DNA of 64,000 bases from Chitinophagaceae bacterium (GTDB taxonomy: Bacteria > Bacteroidota > Bacteroidia > Chitinophagales > Chitinophagaceae), in assembly GCA_019638625.1 (NCBI GenBank), contig JAHBTK010000001.1, positions 611,434-675,433 of the forward strand, read 5' to 3'. This document shows, piece after piece, positions 33,828-43,741 of this stretch. The translations under genes were made by a program, and so were the position numbers. The notes under the pieces are model-generated. The model ran no database searches. It was not told the DNA's origin and saw only the letters and a program-made list of their open reading frames with translations. Positions within the stretch are counted from its first letter, which is position 1; every line of letters starts with the position of its first letter.

Positions 33828-36800
33828 ATGAAAAAAAATTGGCTCCCGTATGGGGAGAAATTACCGAATTGCTTCAAAAAAGTTCTTATTGTAATGAAAC
33901 TCACTGCTTTATTGATTTTTCTCAATGTTCTCCAGGTGAGCGCCAGGGTAATTGCCCAGGATAAGGTAACGCTGCGGCTTAGTAAAGCAACTATTGGTCA
34001 GATCCTCAATTCTATTGAAGATCAGGGCAGCTACCGTTTTGTTTATAACAGCAATCTCAAAGATATCCGGTTAAAAACTTCCATAGATGCCCGGGAAGCT
34101 TCTATTACGGATGTTATGGGTAAGTTGTTGTCTGGAACTAATCTGATATATACGGTTTTAAGTGATAACCTTATAGTAGTAAGGTTGAATGAACTCCAAC
34201 AGGATATTGAAGTAAAAGGTAAGGTAATGGATGCATCGGGAAGCCCGTTGGCAGGAGTTTCCGTATCCGTTAAAGGAACCAACAGGGGGGTCACTACTGA
34301 CGTTAACGGAGATTTTTCTATTTCCGTGCCTGAGAATAGTACACTTGTTTTTTCGTTTGTAGGTTTCCAAAGCCAGGAGACAGCCGTTGCTGACCAGGAC
34401 ACCATAAATATTATAATGGAACCTGAAACTGAACAACAATTGGAAGAGGTGGTAGTGATCGGGTATGGTACAGCCAGTAAAAGGGACCTGACCGGTTCCA
34501 TAGCCAAAGTAGGCGCCAAAGAAATAGCCGACAGGCCTTCTGCCAATCCTCTGAATCTTTTGCAGGGAAAAGTATCTGGCGTTTCGGTAGTGGCATCCGG
34601 CAGGCCGGGTTCTGAGCCGGATATACGGATCAGGGGAACCAACAGTATCAATGGTGTAAAGCCGGTGTATATAGTAGATGGTATCCTGAACGACAATATT
34701 AACTTTTTGAACCCGGCGGATATTGAATCTATCGAAGTATTAAAAGATGGTTCTTCCCTTGCCATTTTTGGTGTAAGAGGTGCTAACGGCGCCATTGCCA
34801 TTACTACCAAAAAAGCAAAAACAGGTCAACTGATGATCAATGTAAACAGTTCGGTTGGTATCAAGGATGTACAGAGAAGGATCAAAGTAACGGATGGCCC
34901 CACTTTTTCTCAATTGTATCAGGAGCAAATGGCGAATATGGGTTCCAGTTTTGATAACCCTAATTATACTGCCAATACAGACTGGCAGGATGAAATATTT
35001 CAGAGAGGAATATTGAATTATAACAATATCAGCGTTACAAGTGGAACGGAAAAGAATAAATTCTACCTGGGATTGGGTTATATAACGGAAGAGGGGATCA
35101 TAAAAAGCGAACAGTATAAAAAGTACACGATTAATTTTAGCGATGAACTGACCGTATCGAAAAACATAAAATTCGGCACCAATGTGAACGTGTATTATGC
35201 TGAGCTGCCTTTTGAGCAGAATGTATCCTCTTCAGTGGTATCAGCGCCTATTTCACCGGTATATGCTCCTGATGGTTCGGGGCTTTTACATTCTTTACCG
35301 GCATTTCAACGCGCCCAGGTATATAATCCCCTTTTTCCGATTGTTTATCAAAGAGGCACCCGGATAAATAAAGAGTACCGCGTAGTAGGAAGCGTATTTG
35401 GCGAAATAAACTTCCTGAAAGACTTTACTTTCCGGGCACAGTTTTTTGCAGATTATGGGTTTAACAGCAGAAGAACTTATAATCCGATAATTGCATTTTA
35501 CAATCCGGATATTGTGGGCGATAATAAGTCGGACTCTACTTCAAGGATGACCTCTGTAAGCCAAATGCAGAACAGGTATCCGAAAATGCAGTCGGACTAT
35601 CTGCTGACCTATAAGAAAAGACTGGGTGAGCACGATTTGACGGTATTGGGTGGGATAACCACCTATTATTCAGGCTTCGAAGAAGTGACATCGTCCATTC
35701 AGCAGGGAACGGCCAGCGTTATTCCGAACGACCCCCGTTTTTGGTATGTTAGTGCGGTGGGGGATCTTTCCACCCGTTTAGGGGGTGGCGATGCCTGGGA
35801 GGATGCATCGGTCTCTTATCTTGGAAGGGTGTTGTATAATTATAAAAGAAAGTATCTGGTGAATGGTTCTTTCAGAAGAGACGGAAGCAGCCAGTTCTAT
35901 AAAATAGGCAATGAATGGAAAAATTTTGGGGCAGTTGGTTTGGCCTGGGTGGTAAGTAATGAGGATTTCTTTAATAGTGTTGATGCTATAAGTAACTTAA
36001 AGATCAAGGGTTCCTGGGCGGTATTGGGTAGTAAAAATATACCGGAAGATTATCGTTATCCTGCCTATCCCGTGTTGACAAATGCGAATGCGGGTGTGTT
36101 TGGAGAAAACGTGGTCAATGCGCTGCAGGAGTCATATATTACTTCGGATAATCTGAACTGGGAGACCGTAAGAACCACCGAGGTCGGTTTTGAGTTGGGG
36201 TTGATGAATAACAGTCTGAACTTTGAAGCGGTATATTACAATAAGAAGACAGAAGACGTTATTACACTTGTTAACCAGGGAGCGGGACAATTACCGCTGC
36301 TGGCAAACCTTGGTACTATTCAAAATCAGGGTCTTGAATTTTCAGGTAACTGGAACAAAACCCTTAGCAGGGACTTCTCAATTTCTGTAAATGCCAACTT
36401 TACCACCATTAATAATAAAGTGCTCAAATTAAATCTTGAAGGTTTTGAGATCATTAATGGCCCTGCCCGTACTACTGCCGGTTACCCCATCGGTTATTTC
36501 TACGGTTACCAGCACGATGGCATTTACCAGTCTTATGCCGATATACTGCGGGGCGCACCCAGCACGATCGCGGCTATTTTGCCAGGAGATATCCGGTATA
36601 AGGATGTGGATGGTGACGGGTCGGTTACTACCCGGGACAGAACAATTATCGGTAATCCAACACCCGATTTTATCTATGGATTTGGCGCCAGCCTGGCATA
36701 TAAAGGATTTGACCTGGGGGTTGATTTCCAGGGGGTGTACGGCAATGAAATATACAGGTCGTGGAACCAGGGTACTTTTGCAGATTTTAATTACCTCGAT

Positions 36801-37142
36801 GCCAGGAAAGACAGGTGGAGAGGGGAAGGTACTTCTAACTGGGAGCCTATCCTGCATACCGGGCGGGCCAATAACTACCAGAACTCAAGTTACTGGATAG
36901 AGGACGGCAGCTTCTTCAGAATACGTAATGTGCAGCTTGGGTACAACTTCAATACGGCAGTTTTACAGCGTATAAAAATAAAATCATTAAGACTATACCT
37001 GAATGCCCAAAACCTGGTGACGTTTGCGAACAATACAGGTTATACACCTGAGATTGGCGGTTCTGCAACGAGTTTTGGTGTGGATGGCGGAACATACCCT
37101 GTTCCGGCCATATATACATTTGGTTTAAATCTTAATTTTTAA
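33828..37142 (+). CDS. SusC/RagA-family TonB-dependent outer-membrane transporter with STN domain
   Basis: The 1,104-residue protein starts with a signal region (LTALLIFLNVLQVSARVIA). A secretin/TonB short-N domain follows at about 48-120 (VTLRLSKATIGQILNSIEDQ), typical of sigma/anti-sigma-linked receptors. A carboxypeptidase-regulatory-like domain comes next at about 128-215 (VKGKVMDASGSPLAGVSVSV), then the plug (RDLTGSIAKVGAKEIADRPS; DIRIRGTNSINGVKPVYIVD) and a long beta-barrel ending in GLNLNF. With SusD it imports an oligosaccharide or similar nutrient. The FecR upstream fits signal-transducing regulation. Substrate unknown. Confidence 0.95.
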   Translation: MKKNWLPYGEKLPNCFKKVLIVMKLTALLIFLNVLQVSARVIAQDKVTLRLSKATIGQILNSIEDQGSYRFVYNSNLKDIRLKTSIDAREASITDVMGKLLSGTNLIYTVLSDNLIVVRLNELQQDIEVKGKVMDASGSPLAGVSVSVKGTNRGVTTDVNGDFSISVPENSTLVFSFVGFQSQETAVADQDTINIIMEPETEQQLEEVVVIGYGTASKRDLTGSIAKVGAKEIADRPSANPLNLLQGKVSGVSVVASGRPGSEPDIRIRGTNSINGVKPVYIVDGILNDNINFLNPADIESIEVLKDGSSLAIFGVRGANGAIAITTKKAKTGQLMINVNSSVGIKDVQRRIKVTDGPTFSQLYQEQMANMGSSFDNPNYTANTDWQDEIFQRGILNYNNISVTSGTEKNKFYLGLGYITEEGIIKSEQYKKYTINFSDELTVSKNIKFGTNVNVYYAELPFEQNVSSSVVSAPISPVYAPDGSGLLHSLPAFQRAQVYNPLFPIVYQRGTRINKEYRVVGSVFGEINFLKDFTFRAQFFADYGFNSRRTYNPIIAFYNPDIVGDNKSDSTSRMTSVSQMQNRYPKMQSDYLLTYKKRLGEHDLTVLGGITTYYSGFEEVTSSIQQGTASVIPNDPRFWYVSAVGDLSTRLGGGDAWEDASVSYLGRVLYNYKRKYLVNGSFRRDGSSQFYKIGNEWKNFGAVGLAWVVSNEDFFNSVDAISNLKIKGSWAVLGSKNIPEDYRYPAYPVLTNANAGVFGENVVNALQESYITSDNLNWETVRTTEVGFELGLMNNSLNFEAVYYNKKTEDVITLVNQGAGQLPLLANLGTIQNQGLEFSGNWNKTLSRDFSISVNANFTTINNKVLKLNLEGFEIINGPARTTAGYPIGYFYGYQHDGIYQSYADILRGAPSTIAAILPGDIRYKDVDGDGSVTTRDRTIIGNPTPDFIYGFGASLAYKGFDLGVDFQGVYGNEIYRSWNQGTFADFNYLDARKDRWRGEGTSNWEPILHTGRANNYQNSSYWIEDGSFFRIRNVQLGYNFNTAVLQRIKIKSLRLYLNAQNLVTFANNTGYTPEIGGSATSFGVDGGTYPVPAIYTFGLNLNF

Positions 37143-37153
37143 ATGAGACTGTT

Positions 37154-38659
37154 ATGAATCAAAATAAATCAAATAAATTTTTCCCTCTGCTGCTGATACT
37201 TGTATTGGCAGGTGTGGGTTTTGTATCCTGTAAAAAGAACTTTCTGGACAGAAAGCCCCTGGGAAGGTACACGGTGGATGATGTGTCCATCGGCGCTTTT
37301 GACGGCAAAGTTTTTGGGGCATATGCAATTTTAAGAAGAAGCGGGTTTAATAGCCATTTGTATCTGGGGATACATAGCTACAGATCGGATGAGTCGCAAA
37401 AAGGAAGTACCGTTTCGGATGGCGCTGATCATGGAGCCATGTATGACGATTTTCAGTATGTGGCTACCAATTTCGGTATACAGGAATACTGGACGGATCA
37501 TTACGCCGCTATTATTGCGGCAAACGAAATTGTTAAAGCGGTAGATTCCTTAGGTGCACAGGCTGATGAAATGACCCTGATCAACAGGGCAGAAGCGAAA
37601 TTCATCCGGGCGTTCTGTTATTTTGATCTGGCCCGTACATTCGGCAGGGTGCCGAAAATAGATTTTACAGGAACTGCGGCCGACCTGAATATCGCCAAGG
37701 TAGAAAATGTGGCGGAGATATTTACACTGATAGACGAGGACCTGCAGGAGGCGGTAAATATGCTGCCGGTTAACTGGGAACCCGGTTTTATAGGAAGAGG
37801 CACAAAGGGAGCGGCCCTGGGTTTGAGAACAAGAACCTATATGTGGCGCAGCAACTGGGCGGCAGCGCTGGCATCTGCAAACGAAATAGGAGGTCTTGGA
37901 ATATACAGCCTTGTTCCTAATTACCGGAGCCAGTTTACAAAAGAAGGCGAAAACGGACCGGAGTCGTTGTTTGAAATTCAGGCTTATTATATACCTACAA
38001 ATGACCAGGGAATTATTTATGCAAACGTGCAGGGAGTACGGGGTTCCGGAGAATGGGACCTGGGATGGGGATGGAATGCTCCGACCAGTATACTCGAAAA
38101 TGCGTTTGAAGACGGGGATCCCAGGAAGGCTGCCACCCTGCTGTACTCCGGCCAGGTAGATCCATATTATGGGGGTTCTGTTCCGGGGTATCCTGCACCT
38201 CTTGCGCAGCCCTACTGGAATATGAAAGTATATACGAACCCGGCTGACCGCTTGTCTCTCAACAACCGGTTTGGGCGCTGGATGAATCACCGGATCATCC
38301 GGTACGCTGATATTTTATTGATGGCGGCTGAAGCTGCGAACGAACTGGGGCAAACACAGGCGGCTTTGGATTACCTGGAAATGGTAAGAGGTCGTGCCCG
38401 GGGCAACAACGCTGGCATACTTCCGGAGGTGACAACTACCAACCAGGCCGATTTGAGGAACGCGATAAGACACGAGCGAATGGTAGAGCTTGGTATGGAA
38501 GAACAGCGTTTTTGGGATATCGTCAGGTGGGGTATTGACATAACAGTGTTACCTGCCGCAGGAAAAACAGCTTACCAGGCAAAACACAGGTTGCTGCCCA
38601 TCCCGCAGGGAGAAATAGATAAGTCAGGAGGAGTATTAATACAAAATCCGGATTATTAA
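37154..38659 (+). CDS. SusD/RagB-family nutrient-binding lipoprotein
   Basis: The lipoprotein signal VLAGVGFVSCKKNFLDRKPL is typical of SusD. Helical TPR-like segments follow (INRAEAKFIRAFCYFDLART, TKGAALGLRTRTYMWRSNWA). The family's C-terminal motifs are present: RFGRWMNHRIIRYADILLMA and ERMVELGMEEQRFWDIVRWG. At 501 residues it has normal length. It caps the SusC barrel and binds the substrate at the cell surface. The gene starts 11 bp after susC. Confidence 0.95.
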   Translation: MNQNKSNKFFPLLLILVLAGVGFVSCKKNFLDRKPLGRYTVDDVSIGAFDGKVFGAYAILRRSGFNSHLYLGIHSYRSDESQKGSTVSDGADHGAMYDDFQYVATNFGIQEYWTDHYAAIIAANEIVKAVDSLGAQADEMTLINRAEAKFIRAFCYFDLARTFGRVPKIDFTGTAADLNIAKVENVAEIFTLIDEDLQEAVNMLPVNWEPGFIGRGTKGAALGLRTRTYMWRSNWAAALASANEIGGLGIYSLVPNYRSQFTKEGENGPESLFEIQAYYIPTNDQGIIYANVQGVRGSGEWDLGWGWNAPTSILENAFEDGDPRKAATLLYSGQVDPYYGGSVPGYPAPLAQPYWNMKVYTNPADRLSLNNRFGRWMNHRIIRYADILLMAAEAANELGQTQAALDYLEMVRGRARGNNAGILPEVTTTNQADLRNAIRHERMVELGMEEQRFWDIVRWGIDITVLPAAGKTAYQAKHRLLPIPQGEIDKSGGVLIQNPDY

Positions 38660-38678
38660 TTTTTAATACCGACATAAA

Positions 38679-39515
38679 ATGAAGAATATAATTTATTTAC
38701 TGATGGCAGGCCTGGTAATGCTGGGCTGCCAGAAAATGGAAAGACCTTCATTGGGAGATTATCCGATAGATACAAATGCTCCTGATGGTCCATTGAGTTT
38801 TTATGTGGCGTTTGATGGAACAACGGACAACCCGCTGAGAAACGCTGTCGACAGCATACGCGCCAATTTCGCATCCGATAATCCTTTGACACCAGTTGAC
38901 GGAATTAACGGCAAGGGGGTAAAAGGAGAAGCTATGAAGTTTGTTAAGTATCAGAAACCTAATGACTGGGCAGTTAAAGCAAAAGATTTTTCTCTTTCTT
39001 TTTGGTACAAAAAAGACGGACAGACCAAAAATAATACGGGTACCAACGGGCCGGAGTATCCTATCAGTTTTAAATCCAGCAACGGACACTGGAGCGGATG
39101 TAACTTTTTATTGATGCTGGAAGGGAATAATGACGCCTGCGCCATTAAAATGGTAGTAGTTGACAAGAACATGGCGGATAACTGGCTGACATGGGAAGGG
39201 GATAATTCGATTACCGGGCTGGTGAATAACCAGTGGCGCCATATGGTTTTGGTTTATCAGGCTTCCACAAGTTCACTTACCCTTTATTTAGATGGGGTAG
39301 CCAACCCACTCAAAAGAACCTGGGGAAGCCACGGGGATATAAATCTGGACGACTCTAAGATCAGTGAAGTGCGTATTGGCGGCGGCCCCGGGGACAACCT
39401 GGATTCTGATGACTGGCTGTCTTCTACCTGGAAAGGTGAACTGGATCAGTTCAGGTTATACAGCTCAGCGCTTACCCAGGAAGAGATAAGTGAACTGTAC
39501 ACTAATAAAAAGTAA
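38679..39515 (+). CDS. LamG-domain surface lipoprotein of the SusCD locus
   Basis: A 278-residue lipoprotein (MAGLVMLGCQK) with a concanavalin-like LamG/laminin-G jelly roll over about residues 45-275: WAVKAKDFSLSFWYKKDGQT, NNQWRHMVLVYQASTSSLTL, YLDGVANPL and GELDQFRLYSSALTQEEIS are the signature strands. It is co-transcribed with susCD (19 bp gap) and probably binds the same glycan on the cell surface (a SusE/F-position protein). No enzymatic residues are apparent. Confidence 0.88.
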   Translation: MKNIIYLLMAGLVMLGCQKMERPSLGDYPIDTNAPDGPLSFYVAFDGTTDNPLRNAVDSIRANFASDNPLTPVDGINGKGVKGEAMKFVKYQKPNDWAVKAKDFSLSFWYKKDGQTKNNTGTNGPEYPISFKSSNGHWSGCNFLLMLEGNNDACAIKMVVVDKNMADNWLTWEGDNSITGLVNNQWRHMVLVYQASTSSLTLYLDGVANPLKRTWGSHGDINLDDSKISEVRIGGGPGDNLDSDDWLSSTWKGELDQFRLYSSALTQEEISELYTNKK

Positions 39516-39545
39516 ACGGGTTCTGGCTTCTGAATAGGTACATGA

Positions 39546-39597
39546 GGGTTCCGGTGTGTTGATCCTTTTAATGGCAACATTTCCGGGCCCCTTTTTT
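39546..39597 (+). terminator. Probable terminator of the fecR-susCD-LamG operon
   Basis: An imperfect hairpin (GGGTTCCGGTGTGTTG against CAACATTTCCGGGCCC, with mismatches and G-U pairs) is followed by six T's. It lies 30 bp beyond the LamG stop codon. Confidence 0.55.
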
Positions 39598-39654
39598 ATA
39601 TATCAGATAATGTGGTCAGAAAATAGTTGAGCATTGGGTGTCAAGCCGGGCGGG

Positions 39655-39702
39655 CATTAAGAAACATTAAGGCATTCCTCAACTAACCTTAACTTCTTAA
39701 TG
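39655..39702. repeat. Intergenic hairpin in the gap 39516-39921
   Basis: CATTAAGAAACATTAAGG (39655-39672) pairs with CCTTAACTTCTTAATG (39687-39702) apart from a small internal bulge, with a 14-nt loop. There is no T-run. The remaining ~220 bp before the next gene show no gene and no clear promoter. Confidence 0.55.
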
Positions 39703-39921
39703 GTTCACTTATTATCGTCGAACACAGAGAGACATCTCCTAAACAGTTATATTGCAGCCCAACAGATCTTTCTCCGGGAGTCATTCAAACTATCATAACT
39801 TTCATTTACAATAGTGCCAATGACACGGTATTCAGTCAGCATTATATTTCACAGCAGGTCGGCAGCGAAGTGAAAGCCGGGACAGAAAAAATCCATATCT
39901 TTCATTTTTAATTTATTCCTG

Positions 39922-42099
39922 TTGAAATCATTTTCATTATTACTCTTTCCGCTTTTTTTATTTTTCCATGTGTCTGCACAAAAGAAGAATGCCGCATTTC
40001 AGCTTCCTATTAAAAAAGCAATTTCCCCCGTCACCATCGATGGTATTGCGGATGAACGGGTATGGGCAGATGCCGCCATTGCCACCAATTTTTATATGAT
40101 GCTGCCGATGGATACCAGCCTGGCAGACGTACGGACCGATGTGCGCATGACCTACGACAATGAGAACCTCTACCTGCTGGCTGAATGTTTCACCTATGGT
40201 ACCGGCATCCACATGGTGGAATCACTTCGCCGGGATTTTGCTTTCCTGAAAAACGACAACTTCCTGTTGTTCATAGATACGTTTGATGACCTGACAACCG
40301 GGTTTTCTTTTGGCGCCAATGCCGCCGGAGCACAATGGGACGGCATTATGTACGAAGGTGGCAAAGTAGACCTCAACTGGGATAACAAATGGGTATCCGT
40401 TGTGAAAAATTACGATGATAAGTGGGTATTTGAAGCGGCGATCCCCTTCAAAACCATCCGCTATAAAAAAGATGCTAAAGTATGGGGGATCAATTTTGGC
40501 AGGAACGACCTGAAAACTACGGAAAAGTCCAGTTGGACACCCATACCAAGGCAATTCCCCAGCGCGGCTTTGGCCTACACCGGTTCGCTGATATGGGATG
40601 AAGCGCCACCGGCGCCCCGTTCCAATATATCGGTGATCCCCTATGTGCTGGGCGGAGTGAACAAAAACTACGAACAGGCTGCAAAACCGGCTTACACAAA
40701 AGATATCGGCGGCGATATCAAGGTTTCCATCGGTCCTTCTTTGAACCTTGACCTTACCGTTCGCCCGGATTTCTCGCAGGTGGAAGTGGATAAGCAGGTA
40801 ACCAACCTCAGCCGCTTTGAATTGTTCTTTCCCGAACGCCGGCAATTCTTCCTGGAGAATGGGGACCTGTTCGCCAATTTCGGATATGCCGATATCCGGC
40901 CTTTTTTCTCCCGGCGTATAGGGCTGGGTGTTCCCATAGACTTTGGTGCAAGACTAAGCGGCAAGCTGGATAAAAACTGGCGCATAGGCATCATGGATAT
41001 GAAGACAAGCAGGGTGGACGCTAACGCACTACCCGCACAGAACTTCGCCGTTTTCTCCCTGCAGCGTAAAATATTGAAACGGTCTAATGTAGGCGTAATG
41101 TATATTGATAAGACCTCCCTGAATTATCATCCCGATGCCGCGGATAGTTTGAAGGGTGTGTATTCCCGGTACAACCGCAACCTGGGCTTTGAATATAACC
41201 TGGCTTCTGCCAGCAACCGGTGGACCGGGAAAGCCATGGTATTAAAAACCTTTCAGCCGGGTGTGGATAATAAAGACTGGACCTATGCCGGGCATCTGCA
41301 GTACAGTAGTAGAAAATGGCTGTTGTATAACCAACTGCAATATGTAGCCGAACATTTTAACCCTGAAGTGGGATATACACCGAGAAGAGGATATATGAAA
41401 CTCAACCCGCAGCTTTCTTATTTCTTTTTTCCGAAAGGCAGCAATATACTAAGTCATGGTCCTGTGATCAACAGCACGTATTATTTCAATACCGGCCTTA
41501 AAGAGACGGACCATAGCAATATCTACTCCTACCTGGTCACCTTTCGTTCCAAAGCCACGTTAACACCGTTGATACAGCAGGATTATGTGCAACTACTTAC
41601 CCCCTTTGACCCTACCAATACCGGCAAGGACTCCCTGCAAACAGGTAGCCGTCACCGATGGTGGACTGCAGGATTCGATTATGTTTCCGCTCCTCAGCAC
41701 CTGTTTACCTATACGGGATCGCTTCGTTATGGCGGCTACTATGCTGATGGAAAGCTGTTGACAATCGGCAGTGAGATCGGGTACCGTTTTCAACCCTATG
41801 TCAATATTACGCTGAACGGTACTTACAACCGTCTGAGTCTTCCCCAACCCTGGGGCAGAAACAGCTTCTTGCTGGTAGGCCCGCGCATTGACATAACGTT
41901 TACCAACACCCTGTTTTTTACCACCTATGTTCAATACAACCAGCAAATGGACAATATGAATATCAACGCCCGCTTCCAGTGGCGTTACAAACCCGCTTCG
42001 GATCTGTTTCTGGTCTACACCGACAATTATCTTCCCGGCCCCTGGGCGGTGAAGACCCGGGCACTGGTGCTGAAGTTCAATTACTGGTGGAGTATTTAA
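39922..42099 (+). CDS. DUF5916 outer-membrane protein with N-terminal CBM9-like domain
   Basis: A signal peptide (SLLLFPLFLFFHVSA) is followed by a CBM9-like sugar-binding domain at about 25-220 (PVTIDGIADERVWADAAIAT, VRTDVRMTYDNENLYLLAEC, WVFEAAIPFKTIRYKKDAKV). The DUF5916 part comes next (LDLTVRPDFSQVEVDKQV; LFFPERRQFFLENGDLFANF), and the C-terminal ~350 residues have the alternating aromatic strands of a beta-barrel, ending KFNYWWSI. The start codon is a TTG at 39922: no ATG lies nearby in frame and LKSFSLLLF begins a good signal peptide. Role probably in surface glycan handling; unproven. Confidence 0.85.
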   Translation: MKSFSLLLFPLFLFFHVSAQKKNAAFQLPIKKAISPVTIDGIADERVWADAAIATNFYMMLPMDTSLADVRTDVRMTYDNENLYLLAECFTYGTGIHMVESLRRDFAFLKNDNFLLFIDTFDDLTTGFSFGANAAGAQWDGIMYEGGKVDLNWDNKWVSVVKNYDDKWVFEAAIPFKTIRYKKDAKVWGINFGRNDLKTTEKSSWTPIPRQFPSAALAYTGSLIWDEAPPAPRSNISVIPYVLGGVNKNYEQAAKPAYTKDIGGDIKVSIGPSLNLDLTVRPDFSQVEVDKQVTNLSRFELFFPERRQFFLENGDLFANFGYADIRPFFSRRIGLGVPIDFGARLSGKLDKNWRIGIMDMKTSRVDANALPAQNFAVFSLQRKILKRSNVGVMYIDKTSLNYHPDAADSLKGVYSRYNRNLGFEYNLASASNRWTGKAMVLKTFQPGVDNKDWTYAGHLQYSSRKWLLYNQLQYVAEHFNPEVGYTPRRGYMKLNPQLSYFFFPKGSNILSHGPVINSTYYFNTGLKETDHSNIYSYLVTFRSKATLTPLIQQDYVQLLTPFDPTNTGKDSLQTGSRHRWWTAGFDYVSAPQHLFTYTGSLRYGGYYADGKLLTIGSEIGYRFQPYVNITLNGTYNRLSLPQPWGRNSFLLVGPRIDITFTNTLFFTTYVQYNQQMDNMNINARFQWRYKPASDLFLVYTDNYLPGPWAVKTRALVLKFNYWWSI

Positions 42100-42144
42100 T
42101 TGCCGGATTGCCGTACCAATGACATGTTTGCAACGAACTGACAG

Positions 42145-42190
42145 TCAATCGTCATATCGATCCGCCGCCGCAGATCGATATGACGATTGA
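42145..42190. repeat. Perfect 17-bp inverted repeat before the oxidoreductase gene
   Basis: TCAATCGTCATATCGAT (42145-42161) pairs exactly with ATCGATATGACGATTGA (42174-42190) around a loop CCGCCGCCGCAG. It lies 45 bp after the DUF5916 stop and 76 bp before the chosen start of the next gene. No T-run follows, so a terminator is doubtful; a structured leader, operator or REP-like element is as likely. Confidence 0.65.
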
Positions 42191-42266
42191 TAGGTATAGC
42201 TTAGACCGCCTCCCGATACCAAAATATTCATTACATTTAACGCTTATTAAAAAGGCGACATCAGCT

Positions 42267-43271
42267 ATGGACAGAAGAAATTTTTTACGGACTTCCTCCC
42301 TGTTTGGACTGGGCGTAGGGCTGGGTACAAATAGTTTCGCATTACATACCGGTAAACCGGCAGGAAAGCGCATCGGTATGATCGGGCTGGATACTTCGCA
42401 TTCCGTAGAATTTGTAAAAGCGATGAACGCCAAAGACGCCGGCAGCATTTTTGACGGCTATACTATCACCATCGCCTACCCGCATGGCAGCCGCGACATA
42501 GAAAGCAGCTATTCCCGTATTGAAGGATACACGAAAACCGTAAAAGAATTTGGCGTAAAAATAGCTGCTTCCATAGACGAGGTCATCGCCAACAGCGATG
42601 TGATCATGCTGGAAACCAATGATGGCAAACTGCACCTGGAGCAGGCGCTTCCTGTTTTCAAAGCCGGCAAGCGGATCTTCATCGATAAACCAATTGCAGC
42701 GCAGTACAAAGACGTAGTAGCCATATTTAAGGCTTCCAGGCAATATAATACTCCTTTTTTCTCTGCTTCCTCCCTCCGCTATGTAGACAACCTGGCGGCT
42801 ATACGGAACGGGAGTCTGATAGGAAAAATACATGGGGCCGATACTTACTCGCCTTCAGTGCTGGAACCTTCGCACAGCGATTTTTACTGGTATGGTATTC
42901 ACGGGGTGGAAATGTTGTTTACGGCTATGGGCAGCGGTTGTGTGAGTGTAAGCCGCACGCATGCACCTAATATGGATATAGCCGTAGGTACCTGGACCGA
43001 CGGACGGATGGGCACTTTCAGAGGTACGAGGCAGGGAAAACACAAATACGGCGGTATTGCCTTCGGCGAAACCGGCAACATGATCATCAGCGAGTATTCC
43101 GGGTATAAACCTTTACTGCTGGAGATCGTTAAATTTTTCAACACCGGTATCGTTCCGGTTGACTTAAAGGAAACTATGGAAATATATGCTTTTATGGAAG
43201 CCGCCGATGAAAGTAAAAGAAAAGGCGGTTTGCAGGTGGCCCTGCAACCCTACCTGGATATGCTGAAGTAG
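42267..43271 (+). CDS. Gfo/Idh/MocA-family oxidoreductase with Tat-like signal
   Basis: The ATG at 42267 gives MDRRNFLRTSSLFGLGVGLG, a Bacteroidota twin-arginine-type signal (RRNFLR); the frame runs upstream to 42180 but those residues include the inverted repeat and look untranslated. The nucleotide-binding fold is present (GKRIGMIGLDTSHSVEFVKA; MLETNDGKLHLEQALPVFKA; RIFIDKPIAA), although the usual GxGxxG is altered to GLDTSH. EKP-type catalytic Lys is seen as IDKP. An NAD(P)-dependent sugar or inositol dehydrogenase-like role outside the cytoplasm is typical for the family; substrate unknown. Confidence 0.85.
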   Translation: MDRRNFLRTSSLFGLGVGLGTNSFALHTGKPAGKRIGMIGLDTSHSVEFVKAMNAKDAGSIFDGYTITIAYPHGSRDIESSYSRIEGYTKTVKEFGVKIAASIDEVIANSDVIMLETNDGKLHLEQALPVFKAGKRIFIDKPIAAQYKDVVAIFKASRQYNTPFFSASSLRYVDNLAAIRNGSLIGKIHGADTYSPSVLEPSHSDFYWYGIHGVEMLFTAMGSGCVSVSRTHAPNMDIAVGTWTDGRMGTFRGTRQGKHKYGGIAFGETGNMIISEYSGYKPLLLEIVKFFNTGIVPVDLKETMEIYAFMEAADESKRKGGLQVALQPYLDMLK

Positions 43272-43343
43272 CCTGGGAAAAACGTTACTACAATCCGGGA
43301 GAAACCGGCATAAACAGAATGTATATTGTCCGCCTGCAATTAG

Positions 43344-43694
43344 CTAAGAAACCTGCCCCTTCATAATCCTCTTTCGGTGTTTTTCGCCCCACCGGTTCAT
43401 CGCTTCCAGCACCTCTTTCAACGTCTCACTATAAGGCGTAACCGCATATTCCACGGTTATCGGCTTCGTATTACATACGGTCCTGCTCACCAGTCCGTTC
43501 ATTTCCAGTTCCTGCAATTCTTTTGACAATATACGAGGGGATATCTCTGCTTCCCGCGACAGTTCCCGGAAACGCCTTTTTCCATCCATGAGAATGGTGA
43601 GCAGTACCATTTTCCATTTCCCGCCAATTATATCCAGGGTATCCCGCACAGCCAACCGGGCTTTTTTACAACTTTCAATATTATGCGCTATCAT
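43344..43694 (-). CDS. HxlR-family transcriptional regulator
   Basis: A 116-residue winged-helix protein with the family motif DTLDIIGGKWKMVLLTILMD, RRFRELSREAEISPRILSKE and LQELEMNGLVSRTVCNTKPI followed by VEYAVTPYSETLKEVLEAM. Cys residues near the N-terminus (SCKKARLAV) could serve redox or electrophile sensing, as in HypR-type members. Divergent from doxX by about 95 bp, so probably controls the doxX-pirin operon and itself. Confidence 0.9.
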   Translation of the reverse strand: MIAHNIESCKKARLAVRDTLDIIGGKWKMVLLTILMDGKRRFRELSREAEISPRILSKELQELEMNGLVSRTVCNTKPITVEYAVTPYSETLKEVLEAMNRWGEKHRKRIMKGQVS

Positions 43695-43723
43695 GTGATA
43701 TTCTTTTTGTAACCGCTATTGTT

Positions 43724-43741
43724 TTTGTAACAGGTAACAAA
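43724..43741. promoter_or_regulatory. Candidate HxlR operator
   Basis: TTTGTAACAGGTAACAAA is palindromic except for one base pair in each arm, and a further TTTTTGTAAC half-site stands at 43705-43712. It sits between the divergent hxlR-like and doxX genes, where an autoregulatory site would be expected. Confidence 0.4.

Noticed and set aside
34043..34810. A 255-codon frame on the - strand
   Set aside because: Opposite the STN and plug domains of SusC; shadow frame.
40222..40845. A 207-codon frame on the - strand
   Set aside because: Opposite the well-supported DUF5916 gene; no family pattern seen.
42180..42266. An N-terminal extension of the oxidoreductase
   Set aside because: It includes one arm of a perfect inverted repeat and would bury the twin-arginine signal that starts at 42267.
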